64,000 bases of DNA, taken from the NCBI GenBank assembly GCA_002355495.1, contig AP017424.1, positions 620,001 to 684,000 of the forward strand. The letters are read 5' to 3'. The position numbers and the translations under genes are program-made. The DNA is from Streptomyces laurentii (lineage in GTDB: Bacteria > Actinomycetota > Actinomycetes > Streptomycetales > Streptomycetaceae). Under the pieces are notes generated by a model. It was not told where the DNA came from. It made no database searches and saw nothing but the letters and a program-made list of their open reading frames with translations. Shown one piece after another: positions 34,401 through 43,612 of the stretch. Numbering within the stretch: the stretch's first letter is position 1; every line of letters starts with the position of its first letter.

Positions 34401-34925
34401 ATGGCGGTGGACACACTGGACACTCGCATCCTGCGCCTGCTGATCGAGCAGCCGCGGACCAGCGTCCGGGAGTACGCGCGGATCCTCGGGGTGGCGCGGG
34501 GCACGGTGCAGGCGCGGATCGACCGGCTGGAGCGGGACGGGGTGATCACGGCGACGGGGCCGGTGCTGTCCCCGGCCGCGCTGGGGCACCCGGTGCTCGC
34601 GTTCGTGCACATCGAGGTCACCCAGGGGCATCTGGTCGACGTCGGGGACGCGCTGGCGGCGGTCCCCGAGATCGTGGAGGCGTTCTCGATCACGGGCGGC
34701 GGCGATCTGCTGACCCGGGTGGTGGCGCGGGACGCGGGTCATCTGGAGGACGTGATCCAGCGGCTGATCCAGCTGCCCGGCGTGGTCCGTACGCGGACCG
34801 AGATCGCGCTCCGCGAGCGGGTGGCGCACCGGCTGCTGCCGCTGGTCGAGGCGGTGGGCCGCGGGGCCGGCCCGGCGGACGACCGGGCGGAGCGGGCGGG
34901 AGAGCCGGGGCAGCCGCGCGGGTGA
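34401..34925 (+). CDS. Lrp/AsnC-family transcriptional regulator
   Basis: A 174-residue regulator with the N-terminal helix-turn-helix DTLDTRILRLLIEQPRTSVR and YARILGVARGTVQARIDRLE. An effector-binding RAM domain follows, with the conserved GGGDLLTRVVARD. Amino acids or related metabolites are the usual ligands. The ATG at 34401 has AAGGGAG ten bases upstream. It is divergent from the FUSC gene across 273 bp, so the exporter is a plausible target. Confidence 0.9.
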   Translation: MAVDTLDTRILRLLIEQPRTSVREYARILGVARGTVQARIDRLERDGVITATGPVLSPAALGHPVLAFVHIEVTQGHLVDVGDALAAVPEIVEAFSITGGGDLLTRVVARDAGHLEDVIQRLIQLPGVVRTRTEIALRERVAHRLLPLVEAVGRGAGPADDRAERAGEPGQPRG

Positions 34926-34958
34926 CCCGCAGATGCCAGGTACAAGATGCCAAGTGGA

Positions 34959-34988
34959 TTGCAGATGAGATCACGTTCGGCCTAATGT
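34959..34988 (+). promoter_or_regulatory. Promoter giving a leaderless mod-locus regulator transcript
   Basis: TTGCAG and TAATGT lie 18 bases apart, and the -10 box ends seven bases before the ATG at 34996. No ribosome-binding site is present, so the message should start at or next to the initiation codon. Confidence 0.6.
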
Positions 34989-34995
34989 GACGCAC

Positions 34996-35403
34996 ATGCA
35001 GTCCTATACCATCGGGCAGGCCGCGCGTCTGCTGGGCGTGAGCGCGGACACGGCGCGGCGCTGGGCCGACGCCGGACGGGTGCCCACCCACCGCGACGAG
35101 AGCGGCCGCCGGCTGATCGACGGCCGCGACCTCGCCGCCTTCTCCGTCGAGATCGCGCGCAGCGCCGCCACGGGCGGCGCGGGGGACGAGGAGGAGCCGT
35201 ACACCTCGGCCCGCAACGCGTTCCCCGGCATCGTCACGGCGGTCAAGCTCGGTGACATCGCCGCCCAGGTCGAGATCCAGGCGGGCCCGCACCGGCTCGT
35301 CTCGCTGCTCACCCGCGAGGCGGTGGAGGAGCTGGGCCTGGAGGTCGGCGTGCGCGCGACCGCCCGGGTGAAGTCGACCAACGTACACATCGACCGCGCC
35401 TGA
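34996..35403 (+). CDS. MerR-type HTH / Mop (TOBE) molybdate-responsive regulator
   Basis: A 135-residue protein joining an excisionase/MerR-like DNA-binding domain (SYTIGQAARLLGVSADTARR) to a C-terminal molybdate-binding Mop domain (SARNAFPGIVTAVKLGDIAA ... STNVHID). The combination senses molybdate (or tungstate) and is usual next to modABC. It is first in a co-directional group with modA and the modBC fusion, 93 bp before modA, and likely represses transport when molybdate is plentiful. Confidence 0.9.
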   Translation: MQSYTIGQAARLLGVSADTARRWADAGRVPTHRDESGRRLIDGRDLAAFSVEIARSAATGGAGDEEEPYTSARNAFPGIVTAVKLGDIAAQVEIQAGPHRLVSLLTREAVEELGLEVGVRATARVKSTNVHIDRA

Positions 35404-35496
35404 GCCCCCTCCCCCGCGGTCGCCCCGCGCACCGGCCGCCCCGCGCCGCCCTCGTCCCGCGCCGCCTTCGTCCCGTCATCCCGAGGAGTCCCGCCC

Positions 35497-36315
35497 ATGT
35501 CGTCCCTCTTCTCCGCGCGCCCCGGGCGCCGTGCCCTCGTCGCGGCCGTGACGGCCGGACTGCTGCTGCCGCTGGCGGCCTGCTCCGGCGGCGGTTCCGA
35601 CGCGGGTGACGGCGGCAAGGACGGCGGTGACGCGGCCGGCGGGAACCGTTCGGTGAAGATGACGGTCCTCGCCGCGGCCTCCCTGACCGACGTCTTCAAG
35701 ACCGCGGGCGCCGCCTACGAGAAGGCCCACCCCGGTACGAAGATCACCTTCTCCTTCGCGGGCTCGCAGGAACTGGTCGCGCAGGTCGCCCAGGGCTCGC
35801 CCGCCGATGTCCTGGTCACCGCCGACACGGCGAGCATGGACAAGGTCAAGGCGGACACCGAGACCCCGTCGGTCATCGCGAAGAACCGGCTCGTCATCGC
35901 CACGGTCCCGGGCAACCCGCACAAGGTCGCCGCCCTGAAGGACCTCGCCGACCCGAAGCTCAAGGTCGTCCTCGCCGCGCCCGAGGTGCCCGCCGGCAAG
36001 TACAGCCGGAAGGTCCTCGACGCCCAGAAGATCACCGTGAAGCCGGTGTCCCTGGAGCCGAGCGTGCGCGCCGTGCTCAGCAAGGTCCAGCTGGGCGAGG
36101 CCGACGCCGGCCTCGTCTACAAGAGCGACGCCCAGAGCGCGGCCGGCAAGGTCGACGCCGTCGCCATCCCCGACGCGCAGAACGCCGTCGCCGCCTACCC
36201 GGCCGCCGCCCTGAAGCAGTCGCCGAACGCCAAGGACGCCGCCGCGTTCGTGGCGTGGCTGAGCACCCCGGAGGCGCAGAAGATCCTCCGGGACGCCGGC
36301 TTCCAGCAGCCGTAG
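35497..36315 (+). CDS. modA: Molybdate ABC transporter substrate-binding lipoprotein
   Basis: A 272-residue lipoprotein with lipobox LAAC, followed by a Gly/Asp-rich spacer. The ModA domain reads LAAASLTDVFKTAGAAYEKA, FSFAGSQELVAQVAQGSPAD and VLVTADTASMDKV. It captures molybdate outside the cell and delivers it to the permease. GAGGAG upstream of the ATG gives a good start. The fused permease-ATPase follows 12 bp later in the same operon. Confidence 0.95.
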   Translation: MSSLFSARPGRRALVAAVTAGLLLPLAACSGGGSDAGDGGKDGGDAAGGNRSVKMTVLAAASLTDVFKTAGAAYEKAHPGTKITFSFAGSQELVAQVAQGSPADVLVTADTASMDKVKADTETPSVIAKNRLVIATVPGNPHKVAALKDLADPKLKVVLAAPEVPAGKYSRKVLDAQKITVKPVSLEPSVRAVLSKVQLGEADAGLVYKSDAQSAAGKVDAVAIPDAQNAVAAYPAAALKQSPNAKDAAAFVAWLSTPEAQKILRDAGFQQP

Positions 36316-36327
36316 GAACCGCGCGCG

Positions 36328-38292
36328 ATGCCGAACCGGCCCCGTACCCCCCTCGCCCTCGCCGTCCCCGCGCTGCTCGCGGTCGCCCTCCTGCTGCTGC
36401 CGCTCGCCGGCATCCTCGCCCGCACCGAATGGGGCGAGATCGGGACGCACCTGAGCCGGCCGGGCACGGTCGAGGCGCTGAAGCTGTCGCTGGTCGTCTC
36501 GTTCTGGGCGCTCGGGCTGTCCCTGCTGCTCGGGGTGCCGCTGGCGTGGCTCCTGGCGCGGGTGCCGTTCCGGGGCAAGGCGTTCGTCCGCAGTCTGGTG
36601 CTGCTCCCGATGGTCCTGCCGCCCACCGTCGGCGGCGTGGCGCTGCTGCTCGCCTTCGGGCGGCGCGGACTGCTCGGACCCTGGCTGGAGGACACCTTCG
36701 GCATCATCCTGCCCTTCCACACCTCCGGCGCGGTGCTCTCCGCGACGTTCGTGGCCATGCCGTTTCTGGTGATCAGCCTGGAGGGCGCGCTCGCCGGACT
36801 GCGCCCCCGGTACGAGGAGACGGCGGCGTCGCTGGGCGCCTCGCCGCTGCGGGTGTTCGGGACGGTGACGCTGCCGATGGTGGCGCCCGGGCTGCTCGCG
36901 GGCGCGGCGCTGACCTGGGCGCGGGCGCTCGGCGAGTTCGGGGCCACGATCACCTTCGCGGGCAACCTGCCGGGCACCACCCAGACGCTGCCGCTGGAGG
37001 TCTATCTGCTGCTGCAGGACGACCCGGAGGCGGCGACCTCGGTCTCGCTGCTGTTGCTCGTCATCGCGATGACGGTGCTGGTCGCGCTGCGCGGACGCTT
37101 CGCCGCGGCTCCCCGGTCGGGCCGGGCGGCCCCCGGGACCCCCGGCGCGGCCGACGTGCCCGGGGACCCGGCGGGCGCCGGGGTCGGAGCCGTACCCCTG
37201 CCGGACACTGCCCCGGCCCCGGACCCGGCCCCTGCTCCGGAGCCGGAGGCCGCGGGACGCTGGGCGCTGCACGCCGAGGTCGACGGCTTCGTCCGGCTCG
37301 TCCTGGACGCCGAGCCCGGCACCACGATCGCCGTCGTCGGCCCCAACGGCGCCGGGAAGACCACCCTGCTGCGCGCCCTGCTCGGGCTGACTCCGCGCGC
37401 CCATGCCGCCCTCTCCCTCGGGGACACCGACGTCACCGCGCTGCCGCCGCACCGCCGGCAGGTGGCGTGGGTGCCGCAGGACGGCGCGCTGTTCCCGCAT
37501 CTGACGGCGCTCGCCAACACCGCGTACGGCCTGCGGGCCCGCGGGGTGCCGCGCGCCGAGGCCCGGCATACGGCCCGGATGTGGCTGGACCGGCTCGGCG
37601 TCGGCGCGCTCGCCGAACGACGTCCGGCGCAGCTGTCCGGCGGGCAGGCCCAGCGGGTCGCGCTGGCCCGGGCGCTGGCCGCCCGCCCCCGGCTGCTGCT
37701 GCTCGACGAGCCGCTGGCCGCCCTCGACCAGACCACCCGCGCGCAGGTACGGCACGCCCTGCGCGGGCATCTCGCCGGGTTCGGCGGGGTCTGTCTGATC
37801 GTCACCCACGACCCGGTCGAGGCGGTGTCGCTCGCCGACCGGGTGCTCGTCCTGGAGGACGGGCGGGCGCTCCAGGACGCCTCGCCCGCCGAGGTCACCC
37901 GGCATCCGCGCTCGCCGTGGGTGGCCCGGATGCTGGGCCGCAACGCCTGGCCGGGCACGGCGACCGGCGACGGGCTGGCACTCGCCGACGGCGGCACGCT
38001 GGTGGCCGCCGAACCGCTGCCGGCCGGGGCGGCGGCGCTGGCGGTCATCCCGCCCGAGGCGGTGGCCGTGCACCGCGAACGGCCGGGTGGCAGCCCCCGT
38101 AACGTCTGGCCGGGCACCGTACGGGAGATCACCGCGAGCGGCAGCCGGCTGCGGGTCCTGGTCACCTCGGACCGGGTGCCGCCGCTGGTCGCCGAGATCA
38201 CCCCGCAGGCGGCCGCCGACCTGGGTCTCGCGGACGGCACGCCGGTGTGGACGGGCGTGAAGGCGACCGAGGTGACCGTCGTCCCGCTGTGA
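36328..38292 (+). CDS. modBC: Molybdate ABC transporter, permease and ATPase fused in one chain
   Basis: A 654-residue fusion. Residues 1-255 are a ModB permease with about five membrane helices and the EAA-like loop EETAASLGASPLRVFGTVTL. After a Pro/Ala-rich linker (about 255-310) comes the ModC ATPase: Walker A VGPNGAGKTT near 338, signature LSGGQAQRVALARAL near 437, Walker B LLLLDEPLAALD, and a His in VTHDPVEA. The C-terminal part (about 560-654) is a TOBE/Mop-like regulatory domain. The ATPase is shortened at its N terminus. Single-chain ModBC proteins are known in actinomycetes. Confidence 0.94.
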   Translation: MPNRPRTPLALAVPALLAVALLLLPLAGILARTEWGEIGTHLSRPGTVEALKLSLVVSFWALGLSLLLGVPLAWLLARVPFRGKAFVRSLVLLPMVLPPTVGGVALLLAFGRRGLLGPWLEDTFGIILPFHTSGAVLSATFVAMPFLVISLEGALAGLRPRYEETAASLGASPLRVFGTVTLPMVAPGLLAGAALTWARALGEFGATITFAGNLPGTTQTLPLEVYLLLQDDPEAATSVSLLLLVIAMTVLVALRGRFAAAPRSGRAAPGTPGAADVPGDPAGAGVGAVPLPDTAPAPDPAPAPEPEAAGRWALHAEVDGFVRLVLDAEPGTTIAVVGPNGAGKTTLLRALLGLTPRAHAALSLGDTDVTALPPHRRQVAWVPQDGALFPHLTALANTAYGLRARGVPRAEARHTARMWLDRLGVGALAERRPAQLSGGQAQRVALARALAARPRLLLLDEPLAALDQTTRAQVRHALRGHLAGFGGVCLIVTHDPVEAVSLADRVLVLEDGRALQDASPAEVTRHPRSPWVARMLGRNAWPGTATGDGLALADGGTLVAAEPLPAGAAALAVIPPEAVAVHRERPGGSPRNVWPGTVREITASGSRLRVLVTSDRVPPLVAEITPQAAADLGLADGTPVWTGVKATEVTVVPL

Positions 38293-38481
38293 CCGCGGCG
38301 GCTGCTGTGACTGACGACCGAGACCGACTACCGAGTCGGACCGCTGTGCCTCCGCGACAGGGCCGATCCCCCGCCACGCCCTCAAGGAACCTCCGGACCC
38401 GGTCACTTCGTTTCCCCACCGTCTTGATGAGTGGATCAGTGGGACGCGAAGATGCGGGTGGCATCGATACGAGGGGGTCCG

Positions 38482-39285
38482 GTGAGTCTGGGAACGGTGG
38501 CGGTGACAGGAGCCGCGGGCACGATCGGTTCCGCGGTGCGGGAGGCGTTGCGGCACGAGGCGGACCGGCTGGTCCTGCTCGACCGCGTACCGCTCACTCC
38601 GGAGACCGAGAACGAGGACGTGCGCACGGTGGACCTGCGGGACGCCGACGCGGTGGAGTCGGCCCTCGCGGGTGTCGACCGGGTGCTCCACCTGGGCGGC
38701 GTGCCCGACGAGGCGCCCCTGCCGGAGCTGCTCGAAGCCAACGTGCTGGGCACCCACCACGTCCTGGAGGCGGCGCGGCGGCTCGGGATCGCGCGCGTGG
38801 TGGTGGCGAGCAGCAACCGGGTGACCGGCTTCCACCCCGCCGGACATCCCACCGGCCCGCGGGAGCCGGTGCGTCCCGACGGCCTCTACGGGGTGAGCAA
38901 GGTGGCCGTCGAGGCGCTCGGACAGCTGTACGCCGACAAGTTCGGGCTGTCCGTGATCTGTCTGCGCATCGGCAGCTTCGAGCGCGTCCCGACCGAGCCC
39001 CGGCATCTGTCGACGTGGCTGAGCCCGCGTGACGCCGTCGGCTACATCCGGGCCGCGCTGGCCGCGCCGCCCACCACCCGCTTCGCCACGGTCTACGCCG
39101 TCTCGGCCAACACCCGCCGTTTCTGGGAACTTCCCGACCCCTCGGAGCTGGCGTACACCCCTGTCGACGACGCCGAACTCCACTCCGCCGGCATCCCCGG
39201 GTCGGATCTCCCGGTCGACGTGACCGCGCCGCAGGCCGGCCCGTACGCCGACCCCGAGTTCACCCTCAAGCACCTGCGGCGCTGA
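38482..39285 (+). CDS. NAD-dependent epimerase/dehydratase, uronate-dehydrogenase-like
   Basis: A 267-residue extended SDR enzyme. The NAD-binding motif is VTGAAGTIGSAVRE, the catalytic Tyr/Lys pair is YGVSK with the preceding SSN, and the fold ends with FELKxLRR-like residues. The compact size and LHLGGVPDEAP fit hexuronate dehydrogenases, which oxidise glucuronate or galacturonate to the lactone. The GTG at 38482 is chosen for the short distance to the Rossmann motif and GAGGGGG upstream; an ATG at 38452 is possible. Confidence 0.82.
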   Translation: MSLGTVAVTGAAGTIGSAVREALRHEADRLVLLDRVPLTPETENEDVRTVDLRDADAVESALAGVDRVLHLGGVPDEAPLPELLEANVLGTHHVLEAARRLGIARVVVASSNRVTGFHPAGHPTGPREPVRPDGLYGVSKVAVEALGQLYADKFGLSVICLRIGSFERVPTEPRHLSTWLSPRDAVGYIRAALAAPPTTRFATVYAVSANTRRFWELPDPSELAYTPVDDAELHSAGIPGSDLPVDVTAPQAGPYADPEFTLKHLRR

Positions 39286-39328
39286 CCTGCCCCGCTCTCC
39301 TTCCTTTCCCTTCTCCATAGGATGCGCC

Positions 39329-39958
39329 ATGGTGACCCCGCCCCGACTCGTCCCGCTCCTCGCGCAGTTCGACTTCGCGCGCGAGCGGCTGCTGAACCGG
39401 CTGACCGGGCCGGTACGGGACAGCGGGAACGGGATCGAGGTCCCGGTCGCCGGGCTGACCGACGAGGAGTACCGGTGGGAGCCGGCACCCGGCTGCTGGT
39501 CGGTGCGCCGGCGCACGAGCGGTCCGGGGCCCCGGGCCACGCTGCTGACCGGCGACCGTACGGGCGACTGGGGCCGGGACGCGACGCCGCCGCCGCATCC
39601 CGAGCCGGCGCCGTTCACCACGATCGCCTGGCGGCTGAGCCATCTGATCGAGATGTTCGAGCTGCGGACGGACCACACCGCCGGCAGCCGTACGCGCACC
39701 CGGGACGACGTGCGCGTGCACGGGGACGCCGACTCGGCCGTGACGGCGTTCGCCGCCGCTTCGGCGGCCTGGCGCGCGATGCTGACGACGGTGAGCGACA
39801 CCGATCTGGACACGGTGGGCTACAGCAGTTACCCGCACGGCAGCGACCCGGAGGACGTGTTCATGGACGTCGTCTGGTGGCTGAACCAGGAGCTTCTGCA
39901 TCACGGCGCGGAGATCGCGCTGCTGCGGGACCTGCACCGGGCGCGCGTGGGACGATGA
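39329..39958 (+). CDS. DinB-family protein
   Basis: A 209-residue protein with the DinB / mycothiol-maleylpyruvate isomerase-like four-helix bundle. The metal-ligand pattern is visible as AWRLSHLIEMFELR and WWLNQELLHHGAEIALLRDL. Such proteins are metal-dependent thiol transferases, often with bacillithiol or mycothiol. The function here is unknown. A small SRPBCC gene follows 40 bp later and may be co-transcribed. Confidence 0.82.
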   Translation: MVTPPRLVPLLAQFDFARERLLNRLTGPVRDSGNGIEVPVAGLTDEEYRWEPAPGCWSVRRRTSGPGPRATLLTGDRTGDWGRDATPPPHPEPAPFTTIAWRLSHLIEMFELRTDHTAGSRTRTRDDVRVHGDADSAVTAFAAASAAWRAMLTTVSDTDLDTVGYSSYPHGSDPEDVFMDVVWWLNQELLHHGAEIALLRDLHRARVGR

Positions 39959-39998
39959 GAAAGGAACCCTCCCTCCTCACGCACAGCAAGGAGGCGAC

Positions 39999-40460
39999 AT
40001 GTCCAGGATCGACGCCTCCGTCGACATCTCCCGCCGCCCCGACGAGGTCTTCTCGTACGTGACCGATCCCGCCCATCTGGCCGAGTGGCAGGAGAGCGTG
40101 GTCACGGCCCGTACGACGCGGGGCACCCCCGGCAGCGTGGGCTCGCAGGCCACGATCACCCGTCACCTGGGGAAGCGGGATGTCACCACGACCATGCGGA
40201 TGACGGAAGCGGACCCGCCGCACAGCTGGCACCTCCGCGGCGTCGACGGGCCGGTGCGCGGCGACGTCCGGGGCACCGTCGAACCGCTCGACGGCGGCGC
40301 TCGCTCGCGGCTGACGCTCTCCGTCGACTTCGAGAGTCACGGCCTCGGCAAGGTGATCGCGCCGCTGGTCGTCCGGCCCGCGGCCCGCAAGGAGATGCCG
40401 CGCAACGAACAGCATCTGAAGGACATCCTGGAGCACGGCACCCGCCCCACGGACACCTGA
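39999..40460 (+). CDS. SRPBCC family protein
   Basis: A 153-residue START-like helix-grip protein that binds small hydrophobic ligands. The start MSRIDASVDISRRPDEVFSYVTDPAHLAEW is typical in form (MSxIxxSVxIxxpPEeVFxyv). AAGGAGG lies close upstream of the ATG. The role is unknown; many such genes are stress-responsive. It converges with the phosphatase gene. Confidence 0.88.
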   Translation: MSRIDASVDISRRPDEVFSYVTDPAHLAEWQESVVTARTTRGTPGSVGSQATITRHLGKRDVTTTMRMTEADPPHSWHLRGVDGPVRGDVRGTVEPLDGGARSRLTLSVDFESHGLGKVIAPLVVRPAARKEMPRNEQHLKDILEHGTRPTDT

Positions 40461-40524
40461 CCCGGCCCCTTGACCTACCGGTCCCCCGGCGCCCTGACCG
40501 ACCGTTCCGCCGGCGCGCGGACCG

Positions 40525-42600
40525 TCACTCCGGCGTGCGCGGCGCGTCGGTCGTCGTACGGGCGAGCAGCATGGCCACGTCGTCCTGCCCCGGGCCCTCG
40601 GGCAGTCCGGCCAGCAGGCCCGCGCACAGGGCGTCCAGGGGACGGGCCGGATCGCTCAGTGTGCGGGCGATCCGGGCCATGCCCTGGTCGAGGTCGCGCT
40701 CGCGGGACTCGATGAGACCGTCCGTGTAGAGGACGAGCAGCCCGCCCGCGGGCAGGGCCACCTCTTCCGTACCGAACTCGTGCGCTCCGGTGCCGAGCGG
40801 CGTGCCCGGCGGGCCGTCGAGGAAGGTGACGGTGCCGTCCGGGGTGACGACGGCGGGCGGCGGATGACCGGCCCGGGCGATGGTCCAGCCGGCGCAGGCC
40901 GGGTCGTGGACGGCGTACACGCAGGTCGCCATCTCGTCCTCGCCCAGGTCGGCGACGACCGCGTCGAGGGAGCGCAGCATGTGCGTCGGCGGGATGTCGT
41001 GCCGGGCCAGGGCGCGGACGGCGGTGCGCAGCTGGCCCATGACGGCCGCCGCGTGGATGCCGTGGCCCATGACGTCGCCGATGACGAGGCCGGTGCGGCC
41101 GCCGGGCAGGGCGACCACGTCGAACCAGTCGCCGCCGACGTCGTGGACGCTGGCGGGGAGGTAGCGGCCGGTGAGTTCCAGGCCGGGGACCTTGGGCAGC
41201 GCGTTGTTGGTGAGGCTGCGCTGGAGGGTGCGGGCGGCCTGGCGCTGGGTGGTGTAGAGGCGGGCGTTGTCGATGTTGAGGGCGGCACGGGCCACGACCT
41301 CGTCGATGAGGACGCGTTCCTCGTCGTCGAAGGGCTCGCGGGTGCGCAGCCGGGTGACGGTGACGGTGCCGAGCACCGTGCCGCGGGCGACGAGCGGGAT
41401 GAGCCGGGCGGAGCCGATTCGGGTGGCGAGGTATCCGCGGAGGGTGTCGAGCCGGGGATCGCGAACGAGGGCGGGGATGTCCGCGCGGTGCAGGTCCATG
41501 GCACGGGCGTCGGTGATGACCCGCTCGTACACGGAGTCGTACGGGATCTGGAAGGTGCGGCCGACGGCGAGCGGCTGCACGGGGGCGCCCGGATCGGGGA
41601 AGGATCCGGCGAGGCGGCGCAGGACGTTGCGGGTGGCGGCGGTGGACTCGTCGGGCTCCAGGATCGCTTCGAGGAGCTGGAGGTCGGCGGAGTCGGCGAG
41701 CTGCGGAACGAGGAAGGACACCACTTCCTCGGCGGTCTGCCGCAGGTCGAGGGTGGTGCCGATGCGTTCGCCGGCCTCCGCGAGCAGGCTGAAGCGGTGC
41801 CGGGCGCGTTCCATCTCGATGTGCGCCTGCTGGCTGTCGGTGATGTCGATGACGGAGGCGATGAGACCGAGGGCGTGACCGGTGTGGTCGCGCAGCGGGG
41901 CGTAGGAGCTGGACCAGATGTGGTCGTGCTCGGGGTCGGCGGGGGTACGGCCGACCCGGCGGGCGTCGACGACGGCGGTGCCGCTGTCGAGGACGCCGCG
42001 CATGAGGTTTTCGAGGGCGCCGGCGTTGACGCCCGGCAGGACCTGGGAGAGCCGGCGGCCGACGTGGGCGGAGCGCGCGACGCCGTTCATCCGGGCGAGG
42101 GCGTCGTTGACGCGGACGAAGCGCAGGTCGAGGCCGAGAGTGGCGAGTCCGATGGGCGACTGGGTGAAGAGGGATTCGAGGGTGGCGAGGGATTCGCGCA
42201 TCGTGAGGACTTGGGAGGTCTCGAAGGCGATGAGCATGGCGCCGGGGCGGCCCTCCGGGTCGGCGGCGGGCACGATCCACATCTCCATGGTGATCGGGTG
42301 CCCGTCGCGGCGCAGGACGGGGAGGGTGCCGACCACGGTCTCGCCGGCGTGGACCTTGCGGGTCAGTTCGTCGGCGAGGCCCCGGTTGGCGGGCGGGACG
42401 AGCAGCGTGCCCGCCGCCTGGCCGAGGGCCTCCTCGGGGCGGAATCCGAGCAGGTCCTGGGCGGCCAGCGACCATTCGACGATCCGGCCGTGGGTGTCCT
42501 CGCGCCACAGCGCGATGGGCAGCAGGTCGTTGAGCACGCCCGCGTACCCGAGCGCCGCCCCGGGCGGCGGCGCGCTGCTCGGCGACTGGTGAGTGTCCAA
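40525..42600 (-). CDS. PAS-PAS-GAF-SpoIIE (PP2C) serine phosphatase
   Basis: A 691-residue signalling phosphatase. Two PAS domains (about 17-130 and 145-270) are followed by GAF (about 285-440), then a SpoIIE/RsbU PP2C domain (455-680). That domain has the metal-binding blocks GGDWFDVVALPGGRTGLVIG, DVMGHGIHAA, LYTDGLIES and GQDDVAMLLA. It should dephosphorylate an anti-sigma-factor antagonist in response to a signal sensed by PAS/GAF. No membrane helix is seen. The TTG at 42600 is the upstream-most start; a shorter one is possible. No adjacent kinase or antagonist gene was found. Confidence 0.9.
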   Translation of the reverse strand: MDTHQSPSSAPPPGAALGYAGVLNDLLPIALWREDTHGRIVEWSLAAQDLLGFRPEEALGQAAGTLLVPPANRGLADELTRKVHAGETVVGTLPVLRRDGHPITMEMWIVPAADPEGRPGAMLIAFETSQVLTMRESLATLESLFTQSPIGLATLGLDLRFVRVNDALARMNGVARSAHVGRRLSQVLPGVNAGALENLMRGVLDSGTAVVDARRVGRTPADPEHDHIWSSSYAPLRDHTGHALGLIASVIDITDSQQAHIEMERARHRFSLLAEAGERIGTTLDLRQTAEEVVSFLVPQLADSADLQLLEAILEPDESTAATRNVLRRLAGSFPDPGAPVQPLAVGRTFQIPYDSVYERVITDARAMDLHRADIPALVRDPRLDTLRGYLATRIGSARLIPLVARGTVLGTVTVTRLRTREPFDDEERVLIDEVVARAALNIDNARLYTTQRQAARTLQRSLTNNALPKVPGLELTGRYLPASVHDVGGDWFDVVALPGGRTGLVIGDVMGHGIHAAAVMGQLRTAVRALARHDIPPTHMLRSLDAVVADLGEDEMATCVYAVHDPACAGWTIARAGHPPPAVVTPDGTVTFLDGPPGTPLGTGAHEFGTEEVALPAGGLLVLYTDGLIESRERDLDQGMARIARTLSDPARPLDALCAGLLAGLPEGPGQDDVAMLLARTTTDAPRTPE

Positions 42601-42752
42601 CGCATCGACCTACGCATCGACCGGGCCCCGAGGGGCGCATTCCGCGCTGCTTACCGAATCACCCTATACGAGACATAAAGGACAGGTAGGGCGAGGGTGG
42701 CGGACCACCGCCGGGCGGGCCACCGGGTGAACCGGCGCCGAGGAAGGAGCCA

Positions 42753-42776
42753 CCCGGCGGCGGGCCCGCCGCCGGG
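42753..42776 (-). terminator. Terminator palindrome after the VC0807-like gene
   Basis: A perfect 24-bp palindrome of G and C begins one base after the stop codon of the membrane-protein gene. Confidence 0.7.
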
Positions 42777-42777
42777 G

Positions 42778-43506
42778 TCAGGCTCCGGCCGGGTCGGGAC
42801 CGGCGGCCGGCGCGCTCTCCGCGACCGCCGCGGCGGCCGCCATCCGGGCGTCACCGTCGGCGCGGGAGCGCTTGGCGGTGCGGATGGTCCACAGGGCGAG
42901 CAGGCCGAGGGTGCCGTAGATGAGGAAGGGACTGACGACCACCATCGTGTCGATGGAGAGCAGGTACGACAGGACGATGCGGACGATCGCCTCGACGACG
43001 TAGGCGACACCCCACACGACGGTCATGCGCCGCATGACGGCCCGGAAGCCCTCGAACCGCCACAGCCCGTTCCACCAGGCGGCACCCTCGGGCGTGCCGT
43101 CGGTGGCGAACCGGCGGCCGAAGTAGAACATCATCGGCTTGGACGCGAGCAGACTGCCGAGGAAGACCGCGCCGGACAGTCCGGTCACGGCGGAGTCCTT
43201 GACGATCAGGGCGCGGGCGGAGTGGGCGCCCACGAGCGAGACGACGGCCGTGAGGGCGAGGAAGATCAGGGTGACGATGGCGAACTCGTCGAGCTTGCGG
43301 TGCCAGACGAGACTGATGACGGTGTCGAGGACCGGCCACGCCCCGCTCAGGAGCAGGGCCGAGAACTCGGTCCAGCCATGGTCCGTGAGCGTGTTGTACG
43401 TGAGGATGGGCGCGAAGATGTTGAGGCCGATCGTGAGCACCCAGCCGATCGCGGCGGCGGATCTGGAGCAGGCCGGGACGCCGGGCTGCGGCTGTGGAGC
43501 GGACAT
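42778..43506 (-). CDS. VC0807-like integral membrane protein
   Basis: A 242-residue membrane protein with five to six predicted helices, for example AIGWVLTIGLNIFAPILTYN, EFAIVTLIFLALTAVVSLVG and MVVVSPFLIYGTLGLLALWT. The aromatic central loop FYFGRRFATDGTPEGAAWWN and the general layout resemble the VC0807 family; function unknown. The ATG at 43506 follows AGGGGGAA. It is transcribed away from the bisindole operon and is not clearly part of it. Confidence 0.72.
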   Translation of the reverse strand: MSAPQPQPGVPACSRSAAAIGWVLTIGLNIFAPILTYNTLTDHGWTEFSALLLSGAWPVLDTVISLVWHRKLDEFAIVTLIFLALTAVVSLVGAHSARALIVKDSAVTGLSGAVFLGSLLASKPMMFYFGRRFATDGTPEGAAWWNGLWRFEGFRAVMRRMTVVWGVAYVVEAIVRIVLSYLLSIDTMVVVSPFLIYGTLGLLALWTIRTAKRSRADGDARMAAAAAVAESAPAAGPDPAGA

Positions 43507-43583
43507 GACTTCCCCCTGATTGTTGCGGATCACCGCTGGTCGGCGCGCTGGTCGCGGCCTTTCGCGATGTGGTGCGGTTTCGC

Positions 43584-43612
43584 AAGCTAGGGCCGGGGCG
43601 CCGGAGCCACAA
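43584..43612 (-). promoter_or_regulatory. Promoter of the VC0807-like gene
   Basis: On the minus strand TTGTGG and TAGCTT are separated by 17 bases, giving a leader of about 70 bases. Confidence 0.5.

Noticed and set aside
35476-39813. A 1445-codon open frame on the minus strand opposite modA, modBC and the epimerase
   Set aside because: Composition is that of an antisense shadow. The opposite strand carries well-recognised genes across the whole length.
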